Origin: Ottowia massiliensis
GTDB taxonomy: Bacteria; Pseudomonadota; Gammaproteobacteria; Burkholderiales; Burkholderiaceae_C
Length of the DNA: 64,000 nt
Assembly: GCF_900240305.1 (NCBI RefSeq)
Contig: NZ_LT964854.1
Location: 2,666,001-2,730,000 of the forward strand
Direction: 5' to 3'
This document shows, in pieces, positions 50,841 through 59,501 of this stretch. The number at the start of each line of letters is the position of its first letter. Within the stretch, counting starts at the first letter, position 1. The position numbers were made by a program, and so were the translations under genes. Below the pieces are notes generated by a model, which had not been told where the DNA came from, did not search any database, and was given only the letters and a program-made list of their open reading frames with translations.

Positions 50841-52034
50841 ATGTCTGACGCTGACTTTTCTTTTTTGCATTCCTTTCGCGATGCCCAGCCTGCCGCGCCC
50901 GCCTTGCCAGCGGGCGCTTTTGATGGGGCGGGCACGCCCATGATTGCGCTGGATGACATCACGCTGGATTACCCCGGCCCCGGCGGGCAGACCGTGCGGG
51001 CGCTGCACGGGGTGAGCCTGCGCATCCAGCCTGGGGAAGTGTTCGGCATCATTGGGCGCAGCGGGGCGGGCAAAAGCTCGCTGGTGCGCTGCATCAATTT
51101 GCTCAACCGGCCCACGCAGGGGCGGGTGGCCGTGGCGGGCACGGATTTGATGGCGCTGCCGCCAGCCAGCCTGCGCGCGGCGCGGCGTGAGATTGGCATG
51201 GTGTTCCAGCATTTCAATTTGCTGTCTTCGCGCACGGTGTTTGACAACGCGGCGCTGCCGCTGGAGCTGGCGGGCATGGGCCGCAGCGAAATCCGCGAGC
51301 GCGTGACGCCGCTGCTGGAGCTGGTGGGGCTTTCGGCGCTGGCTGACCGCTATCCGGCGCAGATCAGCGGCGGGCAAAAGCAGCGCGTGGGCATTGCGCG
51401 CGCGCTGGCCAGCCGCCCGAAGGTGCTGCTCTCGGACGAGGCGACTTCGGCGCTCGATCCCGAAACCACGCGTTCCATCCTGGCGCTGCTGCAGCAAATC
51501 AACCGCGAGCTGGGGCTGACGGTGGTGCTGATCACGCACCAGATGCAAGTCATCCGCCAAATCGCGCACCGCGTGGCAGTGATGGATGCGGGCCGCGTGG
51601 TGGAGCAAGGCAGCGTGCTGGACGTGTTCACGCGCCCGCAGCAGCCCATCACGCGCAGCCTGATTGACGAGGTGATGCCGCAGACGCTGCCCGCCAGCGT
51701 GCGCGCGCACATGGCCGCGCTGCATGCGGCGCTGCCCGCCGGGCACGCAGGAAGGCTGCTGCGGCTGATTTACGCGGGCGAGCGGGCCGAGCAGCCGGTG
51801 CTTTCGCGCCTGATTCGCGAGCACGGGGTAGATGTGAGCATCCTGCACGGGCAGATGGATGAAATCCAGGGCCAGACTTTTGGCTCGCTGGCCATTTACG
51901 CCAGCGGCCCCGCTGGCAGCGTGCAGGCGGTGGCTGCCGCGCTGGCAGCCAGCGGCGTGCAGGTGCAGGATGTGACCGATGAAATGAAAGCGGCAAGAGC
52001 AAGCGACGAGATGAAAGGCCCGGGCCATGTTTGA
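50841..52034 (+). CDS. metN: Methionine ABC transporter, ATP-binding protein
   Basis: 397 residues. The ATPase shows Walker A GRSGAGKSSLVR near residue 74, Q-loop FQHFNLLSSRTVFDNAALP, signature ISGGQKQRVGIARAL, Walker B VLLSDEATSALDPE and the switch histidine in LITHQMQVI. The C-terminal NIL regulatory domain (residues about 300-380, RLIYAGERAEQPVLSRLI, VDVSILHGQMDEIQG) is typical of MetN, where methionine binding inhibits transport. The N-terminus has about 35 extra residues before the ABC core. It overlaps metI by 8 bases. Confidence 0.95.
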   Translation: MSDADFSFLHSFRDAQPAAPALPAGAFDGAGTPMIALDDITLDYPGPGGQTVRALHGVSLRIQPGEVFGIIGRSGAGKSSLVRCINLLNRPTQGRVAVAGTDLMALPPASLRAARREIGMVFQHFNLLSSRTVFDNAALPLELAGMGRSEIRERVTPLLELVGLSALADRYPAQISGGQKQRVGIARALASRPKVLLSDEATSALDPETTRSILALLQQINRELGLTVVLITHQMQVIRQIAHRVAVMDAGRVVEQGSVLDVFTRPQQPITRSLIDEVMPQTLPASVRAHMAALHAALPAGHAGRLLRLIYAGERAEQPVLSRLIREHGVDVSILHGQMDEIQGQTFGSLAIYASGPAGSVQAVAAALAASGVQVQDVTDEMKAARASDEMKGPGHV

Positions 52035-52692
52035 ACACTTCACCGCTGCCATGCTGGAGCTGTTTGCCACTTCGCTGTGGGAGACGGTGCTGATGGTGGC
52101 CATTTCGGGCCTGGCTGGCGCGCTGCTGGGCGTGCCGCTGGGCGTGTTTCTGCGGCTGACGGATCGCGGCGGCGTGCTGGAAAACCGGGCGGTCAATGCC
52201 GTCACGGGCGCCATCGTGAACGCGGTGCGCTCCACGCCTTTCATCATCTTGCTGGTGGCCATCATTCCGTTCACGCGCTTTGTCGTCGGCTCGTCCATTG
52301 GCACGGCGGCGGCCATCGTGCCGCTGACCATTTCGGCCATTCCCTTTGTGGCGCGGCTGGTGGAGACGGCGCTGCGCGAGGTGGATTCGGGCCTGGTGGA
52401 AGCCGCGCAGGCCATGGGCGCCAGCACGCGGCAAATCGTCTTCAAAGTGCTGCTGCCCGAGGCGCTGCCGGGCATCGTGGCGGGGCTGACCATCATGCTG
52501 GTGAGCCTGACGGGCTATTCGGCCATGGCGGGCGCCATTGGCGGCGGCGGCCTGGGCGATCTGGGCATCCGCTACGGCTACCAGCGCTTTTTGCCAGACG
52601 TGATGCTGGCCGTGGTGGTGATCCTCATCGTCTTTGTGCAGCTGCTGCAAAGCCTGGGCGACTGGGCGGTGCGCAAGCTCAGTCACAAATAA
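52027..52692 (+). CDS. metI: Methionine ABC transporter, permease
   Basis: 221 residues with five membrane segments. MetI features: TLWETVLMVAISG-type start (FATSLWETVLMVAI), NAVRSTPFIILLVAIIPFTR, and the coupling loop EVDSGLVEAAQAMGASTRQI ending GYSAMAGAIGGGGLGDLGIR. It forms the transmembrane dimer of the D-methionine/L-methionine importer with MetN and MetQ. It starts within the end of metN, and metQ follows 40 bases later. Confidence 0.95.
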   Translation: MFEHFTAAMLELFATSLWETVLMVAISGLAGALLGVPLGVFLRLTDRGGVLENRAVNAVTGAIVNAVRSTPFIILLVAIIPFTRFVVGSSIGTAAAIVPLTISAIPFVARLVETALREVDSGLVEAAQAMGASTRQIVFKVLLPEALPGIVAGLTIMLVSLTGYSAMAGAIGGGGLGDLGIRYGYQRFLPDVMLAVVVILIVFVQLLQSLGDWAVRKLSHK

Positions 52693-52732
52693 CGCGCTGG
52701 CTTTCCATCCCATTGATTCAAAAGGAAAACAC

Positions 52733-53542
52733 ATGAAAACACGCACTTTTCTCCGCACTCTGCTGGCTGCGGCTTCAACCGCCGCGCTGCTGGCTCACGC
52801 GCCGCTGGCGCTGGCTGGCGGCCAAACCACGCTCAAGGTGGGCGTGACCGCCGGCCCGCACGCCGAAATCATGGAGCAGGTGAAAAAGCAGGCCGCCGCG
52901 CAAGGGCTGGACATTCAGGTCGTCGAGTTCAGCGACTACGTGCAGCCCAACGCCGCGCTGGCCTCGGGCGACTTGCAGGCCAACAGCTACCAGCACCAGC
53001 CCTATCTGGACCAGCAAGTGGCCGACCGGGGCTACAAGATCGTGAGCGTGGCCAAGACGGTGGCCTTTCCGATGGGCGTTTATTCCAAAAAGCACGCCAG
53101 CCTGAAAGACCTGCCCGAAGGCGCGCGCATCGGCATTCCCAATGACCCTTCCAATGGCGGCCGCACGCTGCTGCTGCTGGAGGGGCAGGGCCTGATCAAG
53201 CTCAAGCCCGGCGCGGGCCTGCGCGCCTCGCCGCTGGACGTAGTGGAAAACCCGAAGAAGTTCAAGTTCGTGGAGCTGGACGCCGCGCAGCTTGCGCGCT
53301 CGCTGGCTGACCTGGACGCCGCCTCGGTGCCCACCAACTACGCCCTGCCCGCCGGGCTGGATCCGAAAAAGCAGGCGCTGGCGCTGGAAAAGGCCGACAC
53401 GCCCTACACCGGCGTGCTGGCCGTGCGCGAGCAAGACAAAAACCAGCCCTGGGTGCAGGCGCTCATCAAGTCTTACCAAAGCGCGCCGGTGCGCGACTTC
53501 ATCAACGAGCACTTCAAGGGCGCACTGCTGCCCGCGTTTTGA
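52733..53542 (+). CDS. metQ: Methionine-binding protein MetQ, paralogue 1
   Basis: 269 residues from ATG at 52733, with AAAGGAAA upstream. Signal peptide up to APLALA, no lipobox cysteine, mature start GGQTTLKVGVTAGPHAEIM. NLPA/MetQ family motifs: DYVQPNAALASGDLQANSYQH in pieces, GVYSKKHASLKDLPEGARIGIPNDPSNGGR in pieces, and the late NYALPAGL. It binds methionine in the periplasm and feeds MetNI. It is followed by two more paralogues, with a family-A repeat between the first and second. Confidence 0.93.
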   Translation: MKTRTFLRTLLAAASTAALLAHAPLALAGGQTTLKVGVTAGPHAEIMEQVKKQAAAQGLDIQVVEFSDYVQPNAALASGDLQANSYQHQPYLDQQVADRGYKIVSVAKTVAFPMGVYSKKHASLKDLPEGARIGIPNDPSNGGRTLLLLEGQGLIKLKPGAGLRASPLDVVENPKKFKFVELDAAQLARSLADLDAASVPTNYALPAGLDPKKQALALEKADTPYTGVLAVREQDKNQPWVQALIKSYQSAPVRDFINEHFKGALLPAF

Positions 53543-53550
53543 AGGCACTG

Positions 53551-53632
53551 AATTTGCTCTTTAATCCATAGCAATACGTCCCCGCAAAATGGGCGACAAC
53601 GCCCTTTTTGAAGGCCCTGAATTTGCTCTTCT
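53551..53632 (-). repeat. Family-A dispersed repeat, copy 11 (inside the met operon)
   Basis: Inverted orientation: AATTTGCTCTTTAATCCATAGC, CAATACGTCCCCGCAAAATG (diverged core), ending ATTTGCTCTTC. It separates metQ paralogues 1 and 2. Confidence 0.8.
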
Positions 53633-53695
53633 TTTTGAAGAGTCTGGCGTCTCTCCCCTCCTTCTTCCACCCTGCCCTTCAAAGGAAACCCCGCC

Positions 53696-54502
53696 ATGAT
53701 CAAGCTGCAAAAACGCGCTTTCATCCGCACCCTGCTGGCCGCCGCCTGCGCCTTCGCCTTCGCTGGCGCGGCCCAGGCCGAGAACGTCAAGCTCAAAGTC
53801 GGCGTCACGCCCGGCTCCCACGCGCTGGTGATGGAGCAAGTCAAGCCCCTGGCCGCCAAGGAAGGCATCGACCTGCAAGTGATCGAATTCAACGACTACG
53901 TGCAGCCCAACGCCGCGCTGGCGGCGGGCGATCTGGACCTGAACTCCATGCAGCACAAGCCTTACCTTGACCAGCAAATCAAAGACCGTGGCTACAAGTT
54001 CGCCATCGTCGGCACCACGCTGACCGAGCCGATCGGCATCTACTCCAAAAAAGTGAAATCGCTGGCCGAGCTGCAAGAAGGCGCGCGCTTTGGCATTCCC
54101 AGCGACCCCTCCAACGGCGGCCGCGTGCTGCTGCTCTTGCAGGAAAAGGGCCTCATCAAAATCAAGCCCGGCACGGGCCTGACGCCCTCGCCGCTGGACG
54201 TGGTGGACAACCCAAAAAAGCTCAAGTTCGTGGAGCTGGACGCCCCCCAGCTGCCCCGCTCCCTGCCTGACCTGGACGCCGCCGGCATCAACACCAACTT
54301 CGCGCTCGAAGCGGGCCTGAACCCCAAAACCGACGCCATCACGCAAGAAGGCCCCAACGGCCCCTACGCCAACATCCTCGTCGTACGCGCAGAAGACCAA
54401 GCCAAACCCTGGGTGGCCAAGCTGCTCAAGGCCTACCAGAACGACACCATCCGCAAATACATCGACGAAAAATTCAAAGGCGCCGTCATCCCCAGCTTCT
54501 GA
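53696..54502 (+). CDS. metQ: Methionine-binding protein MetQ, paralogue 2
   Basis: 268 residues, with AAAGGAAACC upstream. Signal peptide AFIRTLLAAACAFAFAGAAQA, mature start ENVKLKVGVTPGSHALVM. It shares DYVQPNAALAAGDLDLNSMQ, KPYLDQQIKDRGYKFAIVG and GIPSDPSNGGRVLLLLQEKG with paralogues 1 and 3. Differences around the ligand pocket (NSMQH instead of NSYQH) suggest a somewhat different specificity, for example D-methionine or oxidised methionine; this is inference. Confidence 0.92.
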   Translation: MIKLQKRAFIRTLLAAACAFAFAGAAQAENVKLKVGVTPGSHALVMEQVKPLAAKEGIDLQVIEFNDYVQPNAALAAGDLDLNSMQHKPYLDQQIKDRGYKFAIVGTTLTEPIGIYSKKVKSLAELQEGARFGIPSDPSNGGRVLLLLQEKGLIKIKPGTGLTPSPLDVVDNPKKLKFVELDAPQLPRSLPDLDAAGINTNFALEAGLNPKTDAITQEGPNGPYANILVVRAEDQAKPWVAKLLKAYQNDTIRKYIDEKFKGAVIPSF

Positions 54503-54510
54503 GCGCCTGC

Positions 54511-54616
54511 CCAGAAGCTGGCCGTGAGGGGCAAAAGCGTGAATTGAAATGGGCGGCAAAGCGCAGACCGCCCGAATCCGCGCCTTGCGCATCCACGGAC
54601 AAACCTTGAACAGGCC
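54511..54616. repeat. Family-B dispersed repeat, copy 3
   Basis: CCCAGAAGCTGGCCGTGAGGG, then GGCAAAAGCGTGAATTGAAA, and at the right end CCACGGACAAACCTTGAACAGG. It matches the other B copies in the GGCCGTGAGGGGCAAAA block and in the terminal TTGAACAGG. It lies between metQ paralogues 2 and 3. Confidence 0.65.
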
Positions 54617-54700
54617 CCAACGCCTCTCCGCACAGGGCATGACCGCGCCGCCATGCCCTGTGCCCCTGCTGCCCCTTGCCTGCCCACAGAAAGCTCTCCC

Positions 54701-55513
54701 ATGCCCAAACTCACCTTCTTGCGCGCCCTCTCGCGCGCGCTCTCGCCCGCCCTGCTGGCCCTGGCCGCCGCGTGCCTGCCCCCTGCCCTGGCGGCTGAAG
54801 AAATCAAGGTCGGCGTCACTGCCGGCCCGCACGCGCAAATCATGGAAGCCGTGAAAAAAGCCGCCGCCCAAGACGGCCTGCAAATCAAAATCATCGAATT
54901 CGGCGACTACGTGCAGCCCAACGCCGCGCTGGCCTCCGGCGACCTGCACGCCAACAGCTACCAGCACAAACCCTATCTGGAGCAGCAAATCAAAGACCGT
55001 GGCTACAAACTCGTCAGCGTGGCCGACACCGTCACCTTCCCCATCGGCCTGTATTCCAAAAAAGTGAAATCGCTAGGCGAGCTGAAAGAAGGCGCGCGCT
55101 TTGGCATTCCCAACGACCCCACCAACGGCGGCCGCGCGCTCCTGCTGCTGCAAGAAAAAGGCCTCATCAAGCTCAAGCCCGATGCCGGCCTGAAAGCCAC
55201 CCCGCTTGACATCACTGAAAACCCGAAAAAACTCAAATTCGTAGAACTGGACGCCGCCCAGCTGCCCCGCTCGCTCGACGACCTGGACGCCTCCGCCATC
55301 AACACCAACTTCGCCCTCTCCGCCGGGCTGGACCCCAAGCGCGACGCCATCGCGCAGGAAAGCCCCAAAGGCCCCTACGTGAACATCCTCGTCGTGCGCG
55401 AACAAGACCAGAGCCAGCCCTGGGTGCGGCAGCTCATCAGCGCCTACCACAGCAACGCCGTGCGCCAATACATCGACCAGGCATTCAAAGGCTCTGTCAC
55501 AGCCGGCTTCTGA
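54701..55513 (+). CDS. metQ: Methionine-binding protein MetQ, paralogue 3
   Basis: 270 residues from ATG at 54701; AGAAAG upstream is a weak ribosome site. Signal peptide ending ACLPPALA, mature start AEEIKVGVTAGPHAQIMEAV. It retains DYVQPNAALASGDLHANSYQ, YKLVSVADTVTFPIGLYSKK and GIPNDPTNGGRALLLLQEKG. It is closest to paralogue 1 in the NSYQH block and to paralogue 2 in the RFGIP region, so gene conversion between copies is possible. Confidence 0.92.
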   Translation: MPKLTFLRALSRALSPALLALAAACLPPALAAEEIKVGVTAGPHAQIMEAVKKAAAQDGLQIKIIEFGDYVQPNAALASGDLHANSYQHKPYLEQQIKDRGYKLVSVADTVTFPIGLYSKKVKSLGELKEGARFGIPNDPTNGGRALLLLQEKGLIKLKPDAGLKATPLDITENPKKLKFVELDAAQLPRSLDDLDASAINTNFALSAGLDPKRDAIAQESPKGPYVNILVVREQDQSQPWVRQLISAYHSNAVRQYIDQAFKGSVTAGF

Positions 55514-55952
55514 GCGCCTGCTCAAAGCGCGGCTTTGCTTGGCGGCAGCCGCGTTTCCCCTTCCGGCAGGCGGAAAGCAAAGCGGGCTTTCCGCCAAAAA
55601 ACCGCGCCCGCCGATAACCCCTTCCTTGCAGGCGGCTCTCCTTGCGAGAGAAAACAAAACGCTCAGACAAGCGAACTGGGCCGGTTCGTGCGCCCCCTTG
55701 AAACCGGCCTTTTCCGGCAAGCCAGACGCCCGCGCTGGCAAAGCATGAAAGCAGCCAGAAGGCCTTGCATGCCCTTCATGCCTTCTCGGGAAAATTGCTC
55801 CTATATCAATAGCAAGAGGTCCTAGTGGAACCTGCGCAGAGCGGCATTTTCACCCCTTCAAATTTGCTCCGTTTTTGATACGGTTTGGCAGCAGGCCGTC
55901 CAGGCCGCGCCTGCTACGGGGGAGGGAGCGCCTGGCTAGCCGCTGCGGCCTG
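55514..55952. other. Convergent gap metQ3 / pilZ
   Basis: Contains a strong hairpin (GGCGGAAAGC with GCTTTCCGCC, 55569-55595) that lacks a T tract on the plus strand, and a family-A repeat at 55793-55871. No gene is evident. Confidence 0.5.
55793..55871 (-). repeat. Family-A dispersed repeat, copy 12
   Basis: Inverted orientation: AATTGCTCCTATATCAATAGC, AGAGGTCCTAGTGGAACCTG, ending AATTTGCTCCG. It lies in the convergent gap metQ3/pilZ. Confidence 0.9.
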
Positions 55953-56321
55953 TCAGACCGTTTGTGTAGGCCGGTCGGAGTGCAGGGCGCCGCCCAGCGC
56001 CACTTCGATCTTGCTGCGCAGGTCGGCGGCCTTGTCGTCTTTGGGGAAGCGGATGCCAATGCCCTGCGTGCGGTTGGCCGAGGAGCGCGCGGGCGTGATC
56101 CAGGCCACTTTGCCGGCGATGGGGTAGCGCTGCGTGTCGTGCGGCAGGGTGATGAGCACGTAGATGTCATCGCCCAGGTGGTATTCGCGCGTGCTGGGAA
56201 TGAAGATGCCGCCTTCGGCAAAGATGGAGATGTAGGCGGCGTAGAGAGCGGCTTTTTCCTTGATGGCCAGCTGGATGACGCTGGGGCGGGGCGTGTGGAG
56301 GGAAGCGGGAACGGTGCTCAT
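55953..56321 (-). CDS. pilZ: PilZ-domain protein (type IV pilus assembly PilZ)
   Basis: 122 residues from ATG at 56321 (MSTVPASLHTPRPSVIQLAI). It is short and of the PilZ type: IQLAIKEKAALYAAYISIFAEGGIF, HLGDDIYVLITLP, GKVAWITPARSSANRTQGIGI. The RxxxR motif for cyclic-di-GMP is not seen at the N-terminus, as in true PilZ pilus proteins. Position behind holB is conserved in betaproteobacteria and pseudomonads. It supports type IV pilus function and twitching. Confidence 0.88.
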   Translation of the reverse strand: MSTVPASLHTPRPSVIQLAIKEKAALYAAYISIFAEGGIFIPSTREYHLGDDIYVLITLPHDTQRYPIAGKVAWITPARSSANRTQGIGIRFPKDDKAADLRSKIEVALGGALHSDRPTQTV

Positions 56322-56338
56322 GAGATGTGAATGGCGTA

Positions 56339-57415
56339 TCAGTTTGTTGCCTTGGCCGAGTTTAGGGCCTGCCGGGCGCTGCTGGCAAGGTATTCGAGGG
56401 TGAGGCCCGCGTTGAGCGGGTGTTCGGCGCTGCGGGCGGCTTGCGCGAGCTGGCCCCACCACTTGGCCAGCGCGGGCAGGGGCAAGGGGCGCGCGGGCAG
56501 GTCGGCGGCGGCGAAAAAGCGCGGGGGCGCGCCGGTTTGCGCGGCCATGAGATCGGCGCAAAGCTTTTGCAGGCGGGCCACGATCTCGGCCGTGGGCAGG
56601 CTGGCCAGGGCGCTGGCGTCGCCCTGGGCCAGCGCTTTGGGCAGGCGCGCCCATGCGGCGGCGGCTTGCTGGCCGTCGTCGAAGGCGGCCTTGGCTTTTC
56701 TGGCCGTGGTCCGGGCTTCAGCCTGGCTTTCGGCGCTGCGGGCCAGTTGCAAGGCTGCGGCGGGGCGCCCGCCTGCGGCTTGCAAGAGGGCGGCTGCGGC
56801 GGCTTCGTGCACGCCGCAGGCGGCCAGCCACGGCAGGACTTCGGCGGCATCGGGCCAGCGCAGGGTGTGGGTCAGGCAGCGGCTGCGGATGGTGGGCAGC
56901 AGCAGGTGGGCGGCTTCGGTGGCGAGCACAAAGCGCATGTCGCCTGGCGGCTCTTCCAGCGTTTTGAGCAGGGCGTTGGCGGTGACGGCGTTCATGCGCT
57001 CGGCCGGGTAGATGAGCATGGCCTTGCCGCGCCCGCGCGCGCTGGTGCGCTGGGCGAATTCGATGGCGTCGCGCATGGCGTCCACACGGATTTCCTTGCT
57101 GGGCTTGCGCTTTTTCTCGTCGATTTCGGCCTGCGCTTTTTCGGGCAGGGGCCAGCCGCGCTCCAGCATGTGCGTCTCGGGCATGAGCATGACGAAATCG
57201 GCATGGGCATGCACGTGCAGGCTATGGCAGCCGGGGCACTGCCCGCAAGCGCCCTGGGGCGTGGGCGCGTCGCACAGCCAGGCGGCGGCCAGCGCCAGCG
57301 CCAGCTCGAACTGCCCCAGGCCGGAAGGGCCTTGCAGCAGCCAGGCGTGGCCGGGGCGGGCCAGCAGTTCAGCGGCCTGGCGGGCAATCCACGGGGGCAG
57401 ATGGACAGAAGGCAT
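56339..57415 (-). CDS. holB: DNA polymerase III delta-prime subunit
   Basis: 358 residues. It is part of the clamp loader. The N-terminal AAA+ domain has GPSGLGQFELALALAAAWLC, a degenerate P-loop with glutamine in place of the usual lysine, as expected for a delta-prime that does not hydrolyse ATP. The zinc module has the four-cysteine pattern LCDAPTPQGACGQCPGCH. AERMNAVTANALLKTLEEPP and FVLATEAAHLLLPTIRSRC are the sensor blocks. Length is usual. It lies between tmk and pilZ, with a family-A repeat separating it from tmk. Confidence 0.94.
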   Translation of the reverse strand: MPSVHLPPWIARQAAELLARPGHAWLLQGPSGLGQFELALALAAAWLCDAPTPQGACGQCPGCHSLHVHAHADFVMLMPETHMLERGWPLPEKAQAEIDEKKRKPSKEIRVDAMRDAIEFAQRTSARGRGKAMLIYPAERMNAVTANALLKTLEEPPGDMRFVLATEAAHLLLPTIRSRCLTHTLRWPDAAEVLPWLAACGVHEAAAAALLQAAGGRPAAALQLARSAESQAEARTTARKAKAAFDDGQQAAAAWARLPKALAQGDASALASLPTAEIVARLQKLCADLMAAQTGAPPRFFAAADLPARPLPLPALAKWWGQLAQAARSAEHPLNAGLTLEYLASSARQALNSAKATN

Positions 57416-57434
57416 GGGCAGTCAGTTCAACAAA

Positions 57435-57514
57435 AGGAGCGGATTTGAGGGGGTGCAAAGCGGCGCCCGCGCAGTTTCCACTAGGACCTATTGCTATTGG
57501 AAAAGGAGCGAAAA
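57435..57514 (+). repeat. Family-A dispersed repeat, copy 13 (inside the tmk-holB operon)
   Basis: AAAGGAGCGGATTTGAGGGG at the left, GTTTCCACTAGGACCTATTG in the core, AAAAGGAGCGAAAAT at the right. It sits between tmk and holB, genes usually adjacent or overlapping. Confidence 0.9.
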
Positions 57515-57554
57515 TCAAGGTGCTAGACCCTAGCCGCAAGGCGCAAAAGGCGGG

Positions 57555-58277
57555 TCAGCCCGCTGGCCCGATCCACCCGCGCTCTTGCAGGGCGGCCAGG
57601 GCGGCGCGGCGCACGGCGGGCGCGGGCTGGGCGGCGTCAATGCGGACAAAGCGGCGGGCGTCTTCGGCCATGCGGCGGGCGTAGGCGCTGCGCACGGCTT
57701 CAAAAAAGGCCAGGGGCTGGGCTTCAAAGCGGTCGGGCAGGCGCGCGCCTTGCAGGCGGCGGGCGGCTTGCGGCGGGGGCAGGTCAAACCAGAGGGTGAG
57801 GTCGGGCCGGGGCGCCTGCCCGCAATCGGCCGGTTCGGCGCCCCTTTCGTTGTTTGCTTTGTGGCTTGCCCCGTTGTTCATCTCGCCGTGGATGAGGTCA
57901 TGGCCCAGCGCGATTTGCTCCAGCTGCGCCAGCGCCTGCCATGAAACGCCCCGGCCGCCGCCCTGATAGGCGAAGGTGGCGTCGGTGAAGCGGTCGCACA
58001 GCACGGTGCGGCCTTGTGCCAGCGCGGGGGCGATGACGGCGCGCACATGGTCGCGCCGGGCGGCAAACATGAGCAGCGCCTCGGTCATGCCGTCCATTTC
58101 TTGCCCTTGCTCGAGCGCCAGGCCGCGCAGGCGCTCGGCCAGCGGCGTGCCGCCCGGCTCGCGCGTGCGCACCAGCGCGTGGCCTGCGGCCTGCAAGGCT
58201 TCGGCCAGGGCTTGGGCGTGGGTGGATTTGCCCGCGCCGTCGATGCCTTCCAGCGTGATGAACAGCCCTTGTTTCAT
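57555..58277 (-). CDS. tmk: Thymidylate kinase
   Basis: 240 residues, longer than the usual 205-215. Phosphorylates dTMP to dTDP. P-loop LEGIDGAGKSTHA near residue 9, REPGGTPLAERLR, DRFTDATFAYQGGGRG with the DR(Y/F/H) motif, and PDLTLWFDLPP. An insertion of about 25 residues (around residues 132-157, MNNGASHKANNERGAEPADC) stands between the HDLIHG helix and PDLTLW, where other Tmk proteins have only a few residues. Its Asn/Glu-rich composition is unlike the rest. It overlaps the mltG stop by four bases upstream. Confidence 0.93.
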   Translation of the reverse strand: MKQGLFITLEGIDGAGKSTHAQALAEALQAAGHALVRTREPGGTPLAERLRGLALEQGQEMDGMTEALLMFAARRDHVRAVIAPALAQGRTVLCDRFTDATFAYQGGGRGVSWQALAQLEQIALGHDLIHGEMNNGASHKANNERGAEPADCGQAPRPDLTLWFDLPPPQAARRLQGARLPDRFEAQPLAFFEAVRSAYARRMAEDARRFVRIDAAQPAPAVRRAALAALQERGWIGPAG

Positions 58278-59404
58278 GGCGCGGTGTTTGCCGGAATGGA
58301 TGCAGGCGCGGCTGCGGGCGGGCGGGCCGCCGCGTCCTTGCCCTTGTCTTTACCGTTTCCATCGCTGTTGCGGGAGCCTGGGCGCTGGTATTGATGGACC
58401 GCGCGGTTGTGCTCGCCCAGCGTCTGGCTGAAGTGGCTGCTGCCGTCGCCGCGCGCTACGAAATACAGCGCCTGCGTGCTGGCCGGCTGCACGGCGGCCA
58501 TGAGAGCGGCGCGCCCCGGCATGGCGATGGGCGTGGGCGGCAGGCCCTCGCGGGTGTAGGTGTTGTAGGGGGTGTCGGTGAGCAAATCGCGCTTTTTCAG
58601 ATCGCCGTCAAAGGCTTCGCCCAGGCCGTAGATGACGGTGGGGTCGGTTTGCAGCTTCATGCCCGCTTTGAGGCGGTTGATGAACACGCCGGCCACTTGC
58701 GCGCGGTCGTCGGCATGGCCGGTTTCTTTTTCAACGATGCTGGCCAAAATGAGCGCTTCGTCTGCCGATTGCAGCGGCAGGCCCGGCGCGCGCGCGGCCC
58801 AGGCGGCTTGCAGGCGCTCGTCCATCAGCTTCAGCGCCTGACGCAGCACGTCCAGATCGCTGCTGCCGCGCGCGTAGTGGTAGGTGTCGGGGAAAAAACG
58901 CCCTTCCGCCGCCACGCCGGGCTGGCCCAGCGCGGCCATGATGGCCTCGGGCGTCATGGCGCGCGTGTCGCCCTTCAGGTACGCGGCCTTGGCCAGCGCG
59001 GCGCGCATCTGGCGGAAAGTCCAGCCTTCAACGAAGGTGATGCTTTGCACGATGCGCTCGCCGCGCAGCAGCTTGCCCAGCAGCTGTCCGGGCGTCATGC
59101 CTTGCGTGATGGCGTAGTCGCCCGGCTTGATCACGCCGCGCGGCTCTTGCGGGCGTTGCCACTGCCGCCACAGCAGCGCCGCGCGGAAAAAGCCGTGCAG
59201 CAAAGGCGCCGGGGCGCGCACGCCCGCCGCCTGCGCCTGCTGCGCCGCCACTTTCAGCGAAGCGCCGGGCGGCACGCTCATCTCCACCCGGGGCGCAGCC
59301 AGCGCCAGCGGCTGCTGCGCCCACCAGGCCAGCGCGCCTGCTGCCGATGCGGCCAGCGCGGCCAGCAGCAGCAGCCATTTCAGCAGTTTCTTCAATGCCC
59401 GCAC
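58274..59404 (-). CDS. mltG: Endolytic murein transglycosylase MltG
   Basis: 376 residues; the only suitable start is GTG at 59404 (MRALKKLLKWLLLL). One N-terminal membrane segment, a LysM-like part (PPGASLKVAAQQAQAAGV), then the YceG catalytic domain with the glutamate in ALILASIVEKETGHADDRAQ and VFINRLKAGMKLQTDPTVIYGLG in pieces. It cleaves nascent glycan strands in the periplasm and sets their length. It is first in the mltG-tmk-holB-pilZ run and divergent from ygfZ. Confidence 0.94.
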   Translation of the reverse strand: MRALKKLLKWLLLLAALAASAAGALAWWAQQPLALAAPRVEMSVPPGASLKVAAQQAQAAGVRAPAPLLHGFFRAALLWRQWQRPQEPRGVIKPGDYAITQGMTPGQLLGKLLRGERIVQSITFVEGWTFRQMRAALAKAAYLKGDTRAMTPEAIMAALGQPGVAAEGRFFPDTYHYARGSSDLDVLRQALKLMDERLQAAWAARAPGLPLQSADEALILASIVEKETGHADDRAQVAGVFINRLKAGMKLQTDPTVIYGLGEAFDGDLKKRDLLTDTPYNTYTREGLPPTPIAMPGRAALMAAVQPASTQALYFVARGDGSSHFSQTLGEHNRAVHQYQRPGSRNSDGNGKDKGKDAAARPPAAAPASIPANTAP

Positions 59405-59501
59405 TGGCCCTACCCGAATCCTGAATCAAAACGGGCCATGATAATTCAGCGCATGACCGCCCCAGCCCCCCAGATTCCCTCTGCGCCGCCCGCCCGCCTG
59501 N

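Noticed and set aside
55569..55595. Hairpin behind metQ3 considered as a terminator
   Set aside because: The stem is strong (10 bp), but the plus strand continues with A residues, not T, so intrinsic termination of the met operon here is not supported.
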